The notes below the pieces were generated by a model that searched no databases, was not told the origin of the DNA, and was given only the letters and a program-made list of their open reading frames with translations. A stretch of 64,000 nucleotides of DNA, taken from NCBI RefSeq assembly GCF_003576645.1, contig NC_044916.1:36492374-36556373 (forward strand). The letters run 5' to 3'. The translations under genes were made by a program, and so were the position numbers. Numbering within the stretch: position 1 is the first letter of the stretch; every line of letters begins with the position of its first letter. The DNA is from Ipomoea triloba. Its lineage: Eukaryota; Streptophyta; Magnoliopsida; Solanales; Convolvulaceae. Below are positions 14,540-26,890 of this stretch, piece after piece.

Positions 14540-16884
14540 TTAAAAAGCACTAGTTCAAGTGAATTCAGATGCTTATATCATGTCATGTAGGTTTTTGGTA
14601 AGCACATGCTGGGATCCTTCCTGCGGTTTTTCATGTGATTTCCTTTCCTTGACAAAAATTTTGGGATTCATAAAATTGTTGCCATTTACGTTTTGATAAA
14701 TTTCTGAACCGTTAAATGGATAATTATCTTTTATATTTGTGTTGTCCTCTCGTAGTGCAGTGATAACTAAAGAGTCTCATTAATGAGGTAACATAATTAC
14801 ATAAGTAGTGAATTGATGCTTTGATGTGTTGCTGTCTTTCAGTAGTGGTTCTGATACCTTGTAGGCTTAAGATATAAACAAAGTCCCCCAAGCTTGGAAA
14901 ACTTGTTGAGGGTAAAGTGCTAATATTTTGAGGACTGATGCCTTTGCTTTTTTGCGCTTTTTAATTCTATAAATGACTGCATCACAAATTTATTGTTGTG
15001 CACTGTGGGTGGTTTCTTTCTAGAAGTATTGAATGTCTCTCACAGGAAGGAATACTCATTGTCTCCTTGTAGAATATCCAATTAGCTGAACCAAATGCCT
15101 AACAAGTTGTCATTTCATAGGTTGTTTCCTAGGCTTGTCCACTGTATATAAGGTGCTATTGTAGAATCACAAATAGAGATATACTTTTCTTTTACCTTTG
15201 ATCAGTGATGTTATCCATAATGCATGATTGTTTCTTGGTTTTGTTTTATGCATCTGTTGTTTTACACAATTAGGCTGCCTAATCTGCATTTCCAGAAGGC
15301 AATTCAAGTTGTATCTATCCACCTCATGCAGCAGTGGCCACAATAAAAGTTGATACTACTAATTTACCTCTGCCTTAATTGCTCACTAATGATTGTGCTA
15401 CAAATTCTTCATTTTTTTTAAAAGATTAGGTATTCAGATTTTATATCAGACTGATTTGGAGGCCTATTATGGCTGAAAGGTGCTCCCTTGAGCAAGAACA
15501 TCATGATAGAAAAATTGCACATTTATCATGTGTACTAGGCCACTTTTCTGCAGGAAATCATCATATATTTTGGCTTTCTTTGTGTTCTTTCGTCGACACC
15601 ATCCATACACCCATGGTGGAAAGGGTGGTGTAATTGTTGAAATGGGAATTCATGTTCACTTTGATTTACAGTAAAGTTTGCTGTCATTACTTTGAAAGTG
15701 TAGTTTGGGTGAAATTTGCTTTGTGATCTTAGATGACAGGAGATAAATCAGTTTAGGTTGCTCATAATTGTTAATTGATTAGTTCAAACTAAAAAGGTTA
15801 ATAGATTACTTGTATTGGAAATCATGAAATTTCGACCTAACTTGACTGGTGTCGTCTTTTACCCTTTTCACGCTTTACCCCCAGAAAGATGGGTTGTTTG
15901 GCTTCTTGCTGTGGAGATGATTTACCACAGTGAGGGTAGTAATGAAAGTGAAAAGCAATTGAGAGCCCACAGATTGTTGTTTATTCAAGTGGATCAATTA
16001 TTTGTTACGTGTTGATATTTGTATGTTTGAAGAATCTTTAAAGAAAAACTCCGCCTCAGTCCCCTACCTATTTTGTTTTCATCCAGAAAATAAAAGAAAA
16101 AGATGGGTTGTGATGTTGGGTAGACATGCTGGCTGATACTTAAACCTAGCTAACAAAAAGAGCCATTAACATCCCCTTCTGCCACATTTGAGCTACTCTC
16201 TGCACCGCCCATCTACTTTCCTCAGAAGAAAAGAATTGTCTTGATGGCAACCCCCTAACCCCAATCTCACCCACTATTTATAGCCCCATTTTGGGTTGTG
16301 ATTGGATATGCTTACACCATTACTACAATCTTCTCCTTATCACTCTATGCCTCTCATTAGTTTAATCAATTAAAGTACCCTTAGTTCAGCCTTTGGTTAC
16401 AAAGCTTTTGTTTAACGTAACGTGTTGCCACTGATTAACTTTGAATTCAAAAAGAAACATAATATTTTCCCTTTTACTCTTTTTTTTTTTTTTAAGATAG
16501 TGATTTTAGTCTTTTATTTTTGCATTGCACGCAACATAAGGATAAAATTGTTATTTATAATTTTAAACCATTACAATTTTCATTTACGAGTTGAAGAATC
16601 AAAACTATCAAAGCCAACAACTTGCTAAAAGGGTAAAAAGCTATCATCTCATATTTTAAACGAAAATGATATGAAACATGATTCAATCAACTATTGATTA
16701 AATCTTATTAAATTCTCAACTATTCAATATTTACTCTATTTGGTCTTCCATCAATGCCCTCATTTAAGATCCAAGGTCATAATTAGGTTAATTTTGAATA
16801 GTTGAGGATTTAATTGGATTCAATTAATACTCAATCAATTTATAAATTGTTGTATAATTAATCGATCATTTTAGATATTCTACA
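14540..16884. other. PABP 3' flank and intergenic
   Basis: No gene is recognised. The first several hundred bases presumably include the PABP 3' untranslated region. The dispersed repeat shared with WOX4 intron 2 is at 15,742-15,797. The short open frames here match no known domain. Confidence 0.5.
15742..15797. repeat. Second copy of the repeat found in WOX4 intron 2
   Basis: It matches 8744-8793 over about 50 bp (ataaatcagttt ... cataattg ... aaactaaaaa). Only the 3' part is clearly shared. Confidence 0.45.
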
Positions 16885-17165
16885 CAGTGATGGATACTCT
16901 CAGGTAGGGTACCCATTCAGGAATGTACCTAGCATTCGAGGCCCACTGTTCGACCACGTCGCCCAGATGACAGGTAGGGCCCAATAACCTGGCTGCCCAC
17001 CCAGTGTAGGCGGTCGGGTTGGAACGCCCGACCAAGTGTCGCACTCAGAGGCGGTTAAAAGAGATTTTTCATAGAATTCTTCCAGATTTTGTGCGAAATT
17101 TCCTTTTTCAACATTAGGAAAGGAGTATGACGGTTTGGGAAGCTTTCGTAAGTTCAAATTTGTTA
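16885..17165. mobile_element. Dispersed repeat, possible LTR fragment, copy 1
   Basis: This block matches 45,552-45,905 over about 280 bp. Shared words include GATGGATACTCT, GGTAGGGTA, AAAAGAGATTTTTC and CCTTTTTCAACAT. It is GC-richer than its surroundings. It runs into sequence with a TATAAATA motif (about 17,203) followed by a T/C-rich leader-like stretch to about 17,310, which resembles the promoter part of an LTR. The limits are uncertain and there is no retrotransposon coding sequence. Confidence 0.5.
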
Positions 17166-17983
17166 ATTTTCCTTATTTCTTTTCTAGAGCATGTAAATCA
17201 TGTATAAATATCTCAATGGGTCACATTGAAACGGATTTTGAATTCAATTCTCTTGTAATTACTCTGTCAACTTTCTCTCAAATTATTTTTCCTTTTGTTT
17301 TACAGTTGTGTTGGCCTGTCGTCTGGCTAGCCCGTCACCGTAAAACCAACTTAGAGAATGCGTTGTTCTTGCAGCATTTCCGTGGGCCAAAGATGTGTAA
17401 AAGAAAATGTGAGAAGGTTAAAAAAAATGCATGATTTCATGGGTGGGGTGGGGGAAGGTAGGGTTGAAGTGATTAGGAAATGACACATGAGTCATGAGTC
17501 ATGGAGGAGAGTTCTAAGCTGAGCCAAGCCATGCCTGCCAGCCATATCTGACCTCACACCTCACTAGCGTCGAAATTTCCACACCCTCTCTTTCGTACCC
17601 AAATGGAATCATTTTCTCCTTTTGTATGCGCCTATTACGCAACGCAATGAAAAAGATGCATGCCCGGGAATTGAAGCTACTCCGATCCTCCCTTTCATGC
17701 TCCAATTCTCGTGCCCCTAACCCAACACACCATTTTTTTTTAACCAAAAAAAAACCTGAAACCACTATTTAAGACGTACACTGAGATTATATAAAATGCA
17801 TTTATGCGTCATAATTCGTAAACTACACTAGAAAGATAAATTGTATTAAAAAATATTATTTAACATGCTCAACTGAGAAGTATTAGTAAAAATCGAACTC
17901 GTAACATTATAATAACATTTTTTTTATTTTATATATGACAAATGAGATTACTCCGTAAGTCCGTAGTATTTATTTATTATAAA

Positions 17984-18018
17984 TAGCATTAGCATTAGCA
18001 TTAGCATTATTAGCATTG
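17984..18018. repeat. Hexanucleotide (AGCATT)n microsatellite
   Basis: Four AGCATT-type units, then a shortened one (ATTATTAGCATT). Confidence 0.85.
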
Positions 18019-18361
18019 GTACGGTAGCTTTGAAAAGTATACGTTAATTTTTAATTACATTGCCCCATCACATATTCCATTTCTTGTTTTCACACCTTAG
18101 CTTCTTTCAGCATCTTATTCGATCTTTACTGCTAATCTATTCATTTTATTTACTTGTGGCGCTAATGTCTGCACACTAACATCAACACATTTATCTGTCT
18201 GCCATGTGCCCTAGAAACATGCAAAACCATCAAAACATAGTTTAGTTGCATCAAAGACTGTACATTTTTTTGTTCTCGAAATGGAACAATGCTATCTCAA
18301 TTCTCTCATTTTAATACTTCGGAATGAGTTATATATTGGTTGTCATGTAATTTTAATTTAT

Positions 18362-18850
18362 TTTTAAATGTCAAAAGTTAAATTAATCGCTTACTGACTT
18401 GTTACGTAGGAAAATTCTTGCCCATGGGCTCATTGAGGGTGTATGTTTGGTTCGGACATGAAATCGAAAGCGGGACGAGAATCAAATACTTGGTGATCGT
18501 AATGAGCCAAAATACAAGACAATGTAACTCATACTAAAGTATTAATGTCAAAATTTACAATTAATCATTCACTAGCTCGTCAAGTGAGAATATCTCTGTC
18601 TGTGGGCTCACTGCATTTTCAAATCATCAAAAGATATATTTTAATTGTGATTATAAGATCATGAAGATGAAAGAGTGCAGTTTTATTTTTATTTTTAAAA
18701 CGTACCTAAGTTGTTTGTTCAACTTTAATAGTTCGAACAAGTTACCCTATATGTCTCATAAATAATTTTTATAATAACTTTAAAATATCAAAATTTGCGA
18801 TCAATCACTGTTTTACATGTCAAGCTGAAAATTCCCTATTTTCAAAATGA
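18362..18850. repeat. Degenerate threefold repeat with spacing of about 180-240 bp
   Basis: Three copies of a core like ATGTCAAAATTTACAATTAATC, then TCACTAGCTCGTCAAG, start near 18,366, 18,546 and 18,785. The first two also share a TGGGCTCA end. They are well diverged. The origin is unknown, but a transposon relic is likely. Confidence 0.4.
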
Positions 18851-19799
18851 AATTAACTCATTGTACAATGGCTTTTATGTCATGAGGTTAGGTGTGGCAT
18901 CTTTAGCAAAGTTACAAATGCACTAATCAAATTTGAGATGGAGACATTGACCAAAGTTATTTTCCATCTTCCTGGCAGGAAAAGTGAAAATTGTGGACCG
19001 TCACAATTTGTACAGATAGCAGAGACTAATTGCTAATATCTAATTCTGGCCATGTGGACCCTGTTACAATAAATTAGGGTTAAGCATTTGCTTTATTAGT
19101 TCTGGGCGATGAAAAAAAGTTTTAGAAGATCCGTCTGATATGCTCAACTAAAATAGTACTAATAATTAAATTTGTAATTTTATTGTATTTATAAGAACTG
19201 AACTCATAATTTTTTAGTACGATAATCATATTTTACCCATCTAATTATTTTTTGTGGCTGGTTAAGTCTTTGCCTTATTAAGCGCGGACAATATTTTAAA
19301 TATTCAAGATAAAAAATTTAATTAGTATAGCTGCATAGTAAAATCTCTATAAATTAATAACGTTGAAACCACAATGTTTTATTAATTTGGACAGGTATTA
19401 ATTACTCGGGAAATTAATAATTTAAAATTACTTCTCTTATTCAACGAACATAAATTAATTACATACAAAATCATTTTATTTCATTAATGTATGTATCGTA
19501 TCCCTTGAATTAATTACATAAAAATTTTATTGCACGGCATGCATTAGAGAGATTAATTTCAAGAAATCAAATCAAATAATAATAGAATCATATATATTTT
19601 AGTAAATTGTCATAATTATTGTATGCTTTCAGTTTGAGAGAATTATTAATTTATGATATTAACATAACCATACATTTATATAAGGGATTTTTTAATAAAC
19701 AAATATTATTTTACTAAGTCAGTCAAACACGCAACTACTACCCAACAATGTGTACTTGATAAATTACGCTCATGTATAATAGCTCACATACCACACAAT

Positions 19800-19915
19800 A
19801 TATGTAAGTCGCACTAAGAAAACTTTATGTGATAGCCTCAACCGACAAAATTTGAACAATGATTTAATTCGTAACATTTATTATAAAATAATATTTTATC
19901 CATTTGACCACCTCT
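19800..19915 (-). mobile_element. Degenerate tRNA-derived SINE relic
   Basis: On the minus strand, GTGGTCAAATGGATAAA resembles an A box and TACGAATTAAATC a B box, at SINE-like spacing, followed by GGTTGAGGCTATC. Similar words occur at about 17,880-17,930 and 19,150-19,250. No target-site duplication was identified. Confidence 0.3.
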
Positions 19916-20865
19916 TTCGAAACGTTTATTTTGTTTGTTAGTGAAGAGGTCAACTACCAAGGGCGGATATTGGAGATGGGTTTGACCATTGACATGCCTC
20001 TCCCAACAAAAAAAAAAAAAGGAAGCCTATTTAAGTTACATATTTGTCATTCTTAATATGGTTTATAAATTACAATTAAAATGTTATTATATTATATTGA
20101 ACGTTATTTATTATTATACGAACATAATAAATATTATTCACCTAATAATTTTGGTTGAGGTAGAGTACGGATAAGAATGGGTATGTTATATTATATCTCT
20201 ATATGGGCAACTATAAGAATTTTAAAATATAAAAAAACAAAAATAAATGTTCAATATTAGCAAAATATTATGTAATTACGTATAGTAAAATATATGCTAT
20301 AAGATAATACGTCATTGGAAGAACTGTCATGTTGACCTTCACGGGACATAATACGAGTGCAGTATGTAAAAATAATAATATGATGAATTATGTTTAAATT
20401 TAGACAATTATTTGATGAAACAAAACTTTAATGAAATGGTGAAATAATCGAAGTTTGGAGCAGTTGTAACTTGTAAGCAAATTACTAGTAATCTAGTATA
20501 TGTGAGAGGTTTATTATTGTGCAGTGCGGCGATGAGTTAAGTTATATTCTGAAAGTAGAAATTATATTATGCTAATGCAAGTAAAATGCGTGAATTATTA
20601 AGGTGGACGGGAGGTCCAATTTTTATAGAACATTAATTGTAATTATTCGAGGCGAATTTAAATTAGTTTCTTATAAATGATTGTATAAAAAAATAAAATA
20701 AAATTCCCCAACCCATTTAAAAAAAATAAATAAATAAAAATTCCCCAACCCTAGCAAATCAACCGCAGCGGAAGGAGAAAAAGCACATAGAGATTGGAGG
20801 GAGAGAGGGGAAAATCATTCCCAAAAAACGCACCTAAAATCCGAGAGAAGTTAAAACTGAAAGAA

Positions 20866-20881
20866 AGAGAGAGAGAGAGAG
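20866..20881. repeat. (GA)n microsatellite
   Basis: Eight GA units in a purine-rich context upstream of the RING gene leader. Confidence 0.85.
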
Positions 20882-21590
20882 GGCATGTGAAGTGATGGAT
20901 GCGAAGAGGGACAGGTGCTTGGCGTGAAGATGAAAACCAGAGAAAGGAAAACCCGAAACACGCAGTTTAAAAATTAAAAAAAAAAAAAAAAAAGGAAAAA
21001 AGAAACGCCTTTTTTCCCGTTCGGCGCGCATAGGAACAAGAGTTACAGCAGTCTCGTCGTATGCATGAGTAATGAATTCTCCAAGATTTTGCCCAGATTT
21101 AAATGTCTCTTATTAAGGAAATTTAATTTAATTTAACCCTAAAAAGAAAGAAAAAGCAAAAGGAAAGTAGTCACTGTTTCCAGAATTCAACAGAGGGGAC
21201 AAGGAAAGGAAGGCATTTGGTAAGCGGCCCAGCAAACATATACAGACACAGACAAAGTGAAAACAGTAAACAAATCTCTCCCATTTAAAAATAAATTCAT
21301 TCACTCCATATTTTGACAATTCATTCCCCTCTCATCATCATCATCACCATCACCCCATCGTCAATCCATCCACCAAACCAACCCCATTTTACTTTCCTTC
21401 TCTTTGAAAAACGAGACCCACCCCAATTCTTGGAATATAATTAATTGTCTCGCAATAAAAATCTGATTTTGATGCCCTTTTGGTGGGTGGGGTGTTGGGG
21501 TGTCCTATGTAATTGTGAGAGATATTAATCCAGGATTTTACTGTCCTCTTTAATCCAGGTCGGGTCAGGCTCACCTCTCTTTCTCTCTCT

Positions 21591-23109
21591 TGGTTTTTTT
21601 TTTTTTTTTTTTCCCTAGCTTTTATTTCTCCCTTTGATTTTCCTCACCCACCAATTCATTTCTTTCTCTCATCTCATCTCCTCTCCAAACCCCTCTCTTC
21701 CTCTCTTCTTTCTATCTCTTCTCCCTTCTGTTAAGCGGTGAGGTTTCTATGGGCTCTCTTCTTCTTCTTATATGTTCTATGTGAAGATTTTTTAGCAAAA
21801 AACCAATCTGAATTTGTGCTTCTATGCCTCTGTGTAGGGATGGAGTTTGGATTCAATGTTTGATCATTTTCTCAAGATTGAATCTTTATAACGCTTGGTT
21901 TGCATTTCAGGTCTTGATTCTAGATCTATCGCTTAATTTTGTAGCTTTTGACCGGTAAATTTTCGGATTGTTCTCTCTTTTTGTTTATTGTTTTTCTTTT
22001 TGATCTGTGATAAGACCACTTTCTTCTGTACTTGTACAAAATATATCCATGTGTTTTTTTTCTTCATTTTCTGTTGGTTTTAATTTGAAAGTTGAGGGTT
22101 TGTTTTGAAAATTTCCTTGGGAGAGTCAAGGTTGATTTTCCGAGGGGCTGTTCTTGGAATTTGTTTTTTGGTAGTACTTTGTGTTTCAATTAAAGAAAAA
22201 GGTTCAGCTTTTGTTTCTTAATGTTTTGGCTTCATCATCAGGTAAAATGGTTTCACAAAGCTTCAATCTTTCCGGTGTAAACATGAATTTTTAAACAAAT
22301 TTTCTGATCTTTGAAATTTGGTGGTGCTCAGTGATTTTGAGATAGAATGTGCAAAACAGCTTTGCTTTTATTTTTCCCCTAAAGCTTTGATGGTTTTTGA
22401 ATACTGCCAATTCTTGGATGAAATGGGAAAAGACTCTTCCTTTACTTCTACCATGTATCTTTGTTTGTGTCTTCTGTTTTTGTTTATTTTCAAACTTCTA
22501 TTTCACCTAAATCTCTTTTTCTTTATTGCTGCTTAGTGTTAATCATTTTTGTATTGAATATTGATTGAAGTGTTTGTATAGGAGTGAATTATAAGAACAG
22601 TATTTGATTGGTATTGCACTTCTGGCATGTGAAATGCTTAATTGCTCATTCCACTGTAATGCTTTGGGTCTTTTAAGTTTACTTGTTTCCTGTGAATAGC
22701 AAGGAGCCACAACCAAAGCTATATGTGTTAAGCAAGTAAAAGTAAGAGAGCATTAATAGAGGGGAAGGGATGAGATATGATAAAAGATGGATTCGTTCAT
22801 GACTCTTCTTTCTGTGATAATTGTGAGACTTTGGCTCTTTGCATAACACTGAGTTCCTTAACGAATGAATGATTTTATAACTTACTTCTGTGGAGTGGTT
22901 TTTGCATTAGAAAAATAAGATGGCTCTTTCTAATGTAAAAGGATGTTGTTGCGGATCGTAGTGTGTAAATTATGATTTATTTACATCATTCTGATGCTCT
23001 ACATTGTGTGTTAATTTATTTACAGGTTTGCTAAAGGAAGAGGGGGTGAAGCTCTGTGTGCGCAAAATATACTTCCCAATTCCTTTGAATAAAGTACATT
23101 CTAGCCCCA
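21591..23109 (+). promoter_or_regulatory. Pyrimidine-rich leader with 5' UTR intron(s) of the RING-H2 gene
   Basis: A T/C-rich zone at 21,580-21,735 (CTCTCTTTCTC and similar) is typical of plant core promoters and leaders. A strong acceptor, tttatttacag|GTTTGC, at 23,025 lies 84 bp before the start codon. Possible donors include GCG|GTGAGG near 21,739 and CCG|GTAAAT near 21,955. At least one leader intron of about 1-1.3 kb is therefore likely, but its exact donor cannot be fixed by reading. Confidence 0.5.
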
Positions 23110-26100
23110 ATGCAAGGGCAAAAGAGTGCTATTGGTTCCTTACCTGAAACTTTAGGCTTTAATCATGGGTCTACTTCAGCGGATGCTGGCATAGAACCAC
23201 AGATATGCTGGAATAATTTGCGAAATTCAACGCAGAACCTGATACCAGATTATATGGTTTCTTCTAATGAAACTGCCTCTGGATATATTGGTTCTGCAAG
23301 TCAAGAGAGGCAGAACTTGAATGGCTGGAGTTTAGGAGAAAGCAGCTCGAGTATTGGACAAAATCAGGTTAGTGAAAATGACCCAAAACCAGAACATCAC
23401 TGGCCATCTCCTATGAGTGCTTTCCCTGGACCACCTCGCATCCCTGAGGAAAGGCGATATGGGCCCTCCAATATTCTTTCACTGAATAATGCTGAAGTAA
23501 ATATAAATAGCAATCACACCATTGGCACAGGACTATTTATGCAAGGTTCTAGTTCCCGCACTTCACCTCACAATCTCAACAGAAATTCAGGATTTGAGGG
23601 GGATGACACTGATGATGACGACGACGATGACTGTCTAGTAATGGAGTGTGTCACTGCTTACAAGTCTGAAGTACCGGTCAATGAGCGAGTGCCATCTGGT
23701 AGTACTTCCTTGATCCCTTTTGCAGGCCCTTCTGGAACTGGTGGATATTTGGCTCCGGAAAGTGATGGCAGGCCAGGCAGTTCACTTGATGGTCGACGCA
23801 TATCGTGTAAAAGGAAAGCACTTGAAGGCCATGTTGGTCAATCTTCTGGAAATGGTAGTTCAAGTTACTTTCATCATGCCGAAAGTAGTGTGTGGCATAC
23901 TGTGCCTGCTCAACACAATGTAAGTAGCAGTTCTGTCATGTCCTCTCCTGCACAGAACTATAATGGTGTTAGTCTGCCAGAGCCGATAAACCCAAGGCTT
24001 GGACTAAGCATTGGAAGTGCTGCTCCTGAAGGTCCTCTTGGTTTAACTTCTTCCAGAAATGCAGAAAGCTCCCGTAGAAATTTCCGAGTGAGGATTAATA
24101 CCTCACAACAACAAGATTCTAGTCCTCAGAATCTGTTTTCAAGCAACGCTGATGTTGTAAATGCTACCATTTCATCTGATAGGCACTCATCGAGACTCCT
24201 TAACAATAATTCGTTGAACTTACAGCCTCCAACAGTAACATACAATGCAAATCCTCAAGGGTCAGTGCGTGTCCCTGCTTTGCGTCCTAGTGCACAGGCT
24301 AGGTGGAACGCTGCATCTAGCTCAAGAAGTGGTAATCCAGCTAGTTTTCCTCTTCCCGGGGAGAGAGATTTCATTCTATTTGATGAACCAAGTTCTAGAG
24401 GTGTGCCGAGAAATATGTCACAACATCCCATGTTTACTCCTGCTTCTGAGATAGGGAATCCAACCCAAAACCCTCCTAACTGGGGTTTAGCCAATGGAAA
24501 TATTAGTATTGCTGGAAATGCCGCTTCTACTTCTCGGGGTGCCTCTAGTTCAGGAGCTCCCAATGCTTCTCCTTCTTGGGCACCTCATCGTAATCCTCCA
24601 CAATATCCTAGGAGGCTATCAGAATTTGTTCGTAGATCCCTGTTGTCTTCAGTTGCTTCTGACTCGGGGGTGACTGGCAATAATCCCCCTCCACTTTCTG
24701 GTTCTTCTGCTACCTCACAGGAGATAGCTCTTTCTGCTAATAATGGGCATCGGCCATCTAGTTCAAGGTCAGCTATGTTGTTAGAGAGGCATCTTGCTGG
24801 TTCTTCTGGAGGTCCTTATTCCTGGAGGGGTCTGGCTGCTGCTGGGGAGGGAAGAAGCAGGCTAGTCTCTGAGGTATGTTTGACATTTTATTCCACCTCT
24901 AATTTACCATTCTTAATCCTTTTCTTGATCATCTTTTAGTCAGACCAATATACAGAACCAATAATGCATATATCTACCTCCCATGAAGAAACGTTAAAGT
25001 TTTCTTATATCTTTAAAGTTAGACATGTGTTAGCTTCTCCGACTTGGTGCTATTTTCTGGGCCTACTAGCTAATTGTTCTATAATTGATACAACCCAATT
25101 CAATTTGGCTTATTTGAAAACTTGGCACCTCTATTTTTGGATTTCTTTCCTTTCTACATTTTCTTATGATAGCTAAAAATCCTAAAATTAATTTCTGTGC
25201 CAAGATATGTTTATTAGCTCACATTTTTCTTAAAGAGAAGCTGTTCTGTTTTCGCGAATGGGTTTATATATGTTTTCTAAAGCCGGCCACTTGTAATTAG
25301 ATATGAAGTTGATATCATTTTTCAACTGAACAGATACGAAATGTTTTGGATCTTATGCGACGTGGAGAGAACCTGCGGATTGAGGTTAGATTCTTGCATT
25401 ACTAAACGTTTATTATATTTGATGTATGTAATTCTATATCACATTTGGAGATTTGTGCATCCATAAATTTTTTCTTTGTTAAATCTTATATTAGGCTTAC
25501 TAGTCTAGTGAAATTGGAAGTAAATTACGTGGTTTTTATTTTATTTTTTATTTTTTTTGTTATACCATATGAACTTTCCACTAGAGACTCCTTTATAACC
25601 TGGACAAACAATGACCAGATAGGATTTCGTCATGAATGAACCTCCACTTGAGCTCTTGTTTCTTTCCTACTATGCCAGCTCTCTTACTTTGTCGTGTATA
25701 GGGTAGAGAAGAGCTTAGGGAATGTGAAAAATATCTTATTATACTTTAATAATGTCTTGGTTGTGGTTTGATGTGAACTTATACTCTTGCGGAAAGCATG
25801 ATTTTTATGAAACGGAACTTATACAAAGTAGCATGCTTGACTTGACATGTTATGAATTTTTTTTTTGGATAAATGTTCACAATGCTCTTAACTCTAATAG
25901 GTGTTTTGTTTTAGTCTAGATGAAATGGTTGATGAGCTCATCAATATTATCTATGGTTTTCTAAAAGGCGTACCAAAAATAGTATTTTCATCTACTCCTT
26001 TCCATTCTTTTGAGAAAATGCAAAAATTCTTGTAATTCTGGCAGACATGGATGGAAGGACGTCTGCTTGAAGATTTCGGGATTAACTTTACTACTTTAGT

Positions 26101-26890
26101 AACCTGCTTAAAGCATAATGTTGCTATCTATAGTGTTATACCGTTTTCCTTATTTTAAGAAATGCTTGTAGATCTACCAGACCTGTGGATGAAAGGATGA
26201 CTGATCCCAGAATGGCAGATTTCTGGATTAACTTTTAACAACCTGTGTTTTGTAAGCGGTTTTTCTTCTTGTCCAGGATGTGATGATACTCGATCAGTCA
26301 ATCCTCTTTGGGATGGCCGATATTCATGATCGGCACAGGGACATGCGTCTTGATGTTGATAACATGTCATATGAGGTGTGTGAGCGGAAAGGACAGAATT
26401 TGACATTTAACATTAAGTTTCTGCATCTTTTTGTTTTTTTTTTGGTTACACCCGGGTGAGCACTCTTGATTTCGCTACTCTCCTCAGGAGTTACTTGCAC
26501 TGGAAGAGCGTATTGGAAATGTCTGCACTGGGTTGAGTGAAGAAGCCATTACGTCCCGGTTGAAACAGCACAAGTATGTGTCCATGAAGACCGAAGAATC
26601 TATGGAAAGAGAACCATGCTGTGTATGCCAGGTACCGTCCTCTTGTCTTTCCTCGTCTTATTCCCACCATTTTTTTGGATTTCAAATTCTTCTCGATCTC
26701 GAAAGAAAAATACGAGGATCGGGCATTGTTTAAGCAAAAATCTGTATAATGTATTCAGGAAGAATATAACGATGGGGATGATCTTGGAGCGTTGGATTGT
26801 GGGCATGAATTCCATAACGAGTGCATTAAACAATGGCTTAAACACAAGAACCTGTGCCCCATATGTAAAACGACAGGACTGGCTACATGA
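23110..26890 (+). CDS. RING-H2 E3 ubiquitin ligase of the RHG1A/MBR/HIP1 type
   Basis: Five coding exons: 23110-24873, 25334-25384, 26277-26375, 26488-26631 and 26759-26890, giving 729 residues. Exon 1 codes 588 residues of low-complexity Ser/Asn/Gly-rich sequence with an acidic Asp run at about 164-174. Conserved blocks follow: IRNVLDLMRRGE (exon 2), LDQSILFG and the DRHRDMRLDVDNM segment (exon 3). The C-terminal RING-H2 has C682, C685, C700, H702, H705, C708, C719 and C722, all present. It is expected to transfer ubiquitin from an E2 to unknown substrates. Arabidopsis relatives MBR1 and MBR2 promote turnover of the Mediator subunit PFT1/MED25 (known for the family). The long disordered N-terminus plus C-terminal RING fits that group. 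The substrate and exact orthologue cannot be told from sequence. Confidence 0.9.

Larger units (their letters stand above)
17166..21590. other. Intergenic with old repeats, no gene seen
   Basis: About 4.4 kb without recognisable coding sequence. It holds a hexanucleotide microsatellite (17,984), a degenerate threefold repeat (18,362-18,850) and tRNA-like SINE relics at about 17,835-17,930, 19,140-19,250 and 19,800-19,915. A (GA)n tract lies at 20,866-20,881. A purine-rich zone at 20,760-21,000 precedes the leader of the RING gene. Confidence 0.5.

Noticed and set aside
15815..16015. 66-codon ORF downstream of PABP
   Set aside because: It follows a repeat fragment, has no ATG-supported conserved product, and matches no family I know.
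16900..17157. 85-codon minus-strand ORF
   Set aside because: It lies wholly in a dispersed repeat whose second copy (45,552-45,905) does not keep the frame.
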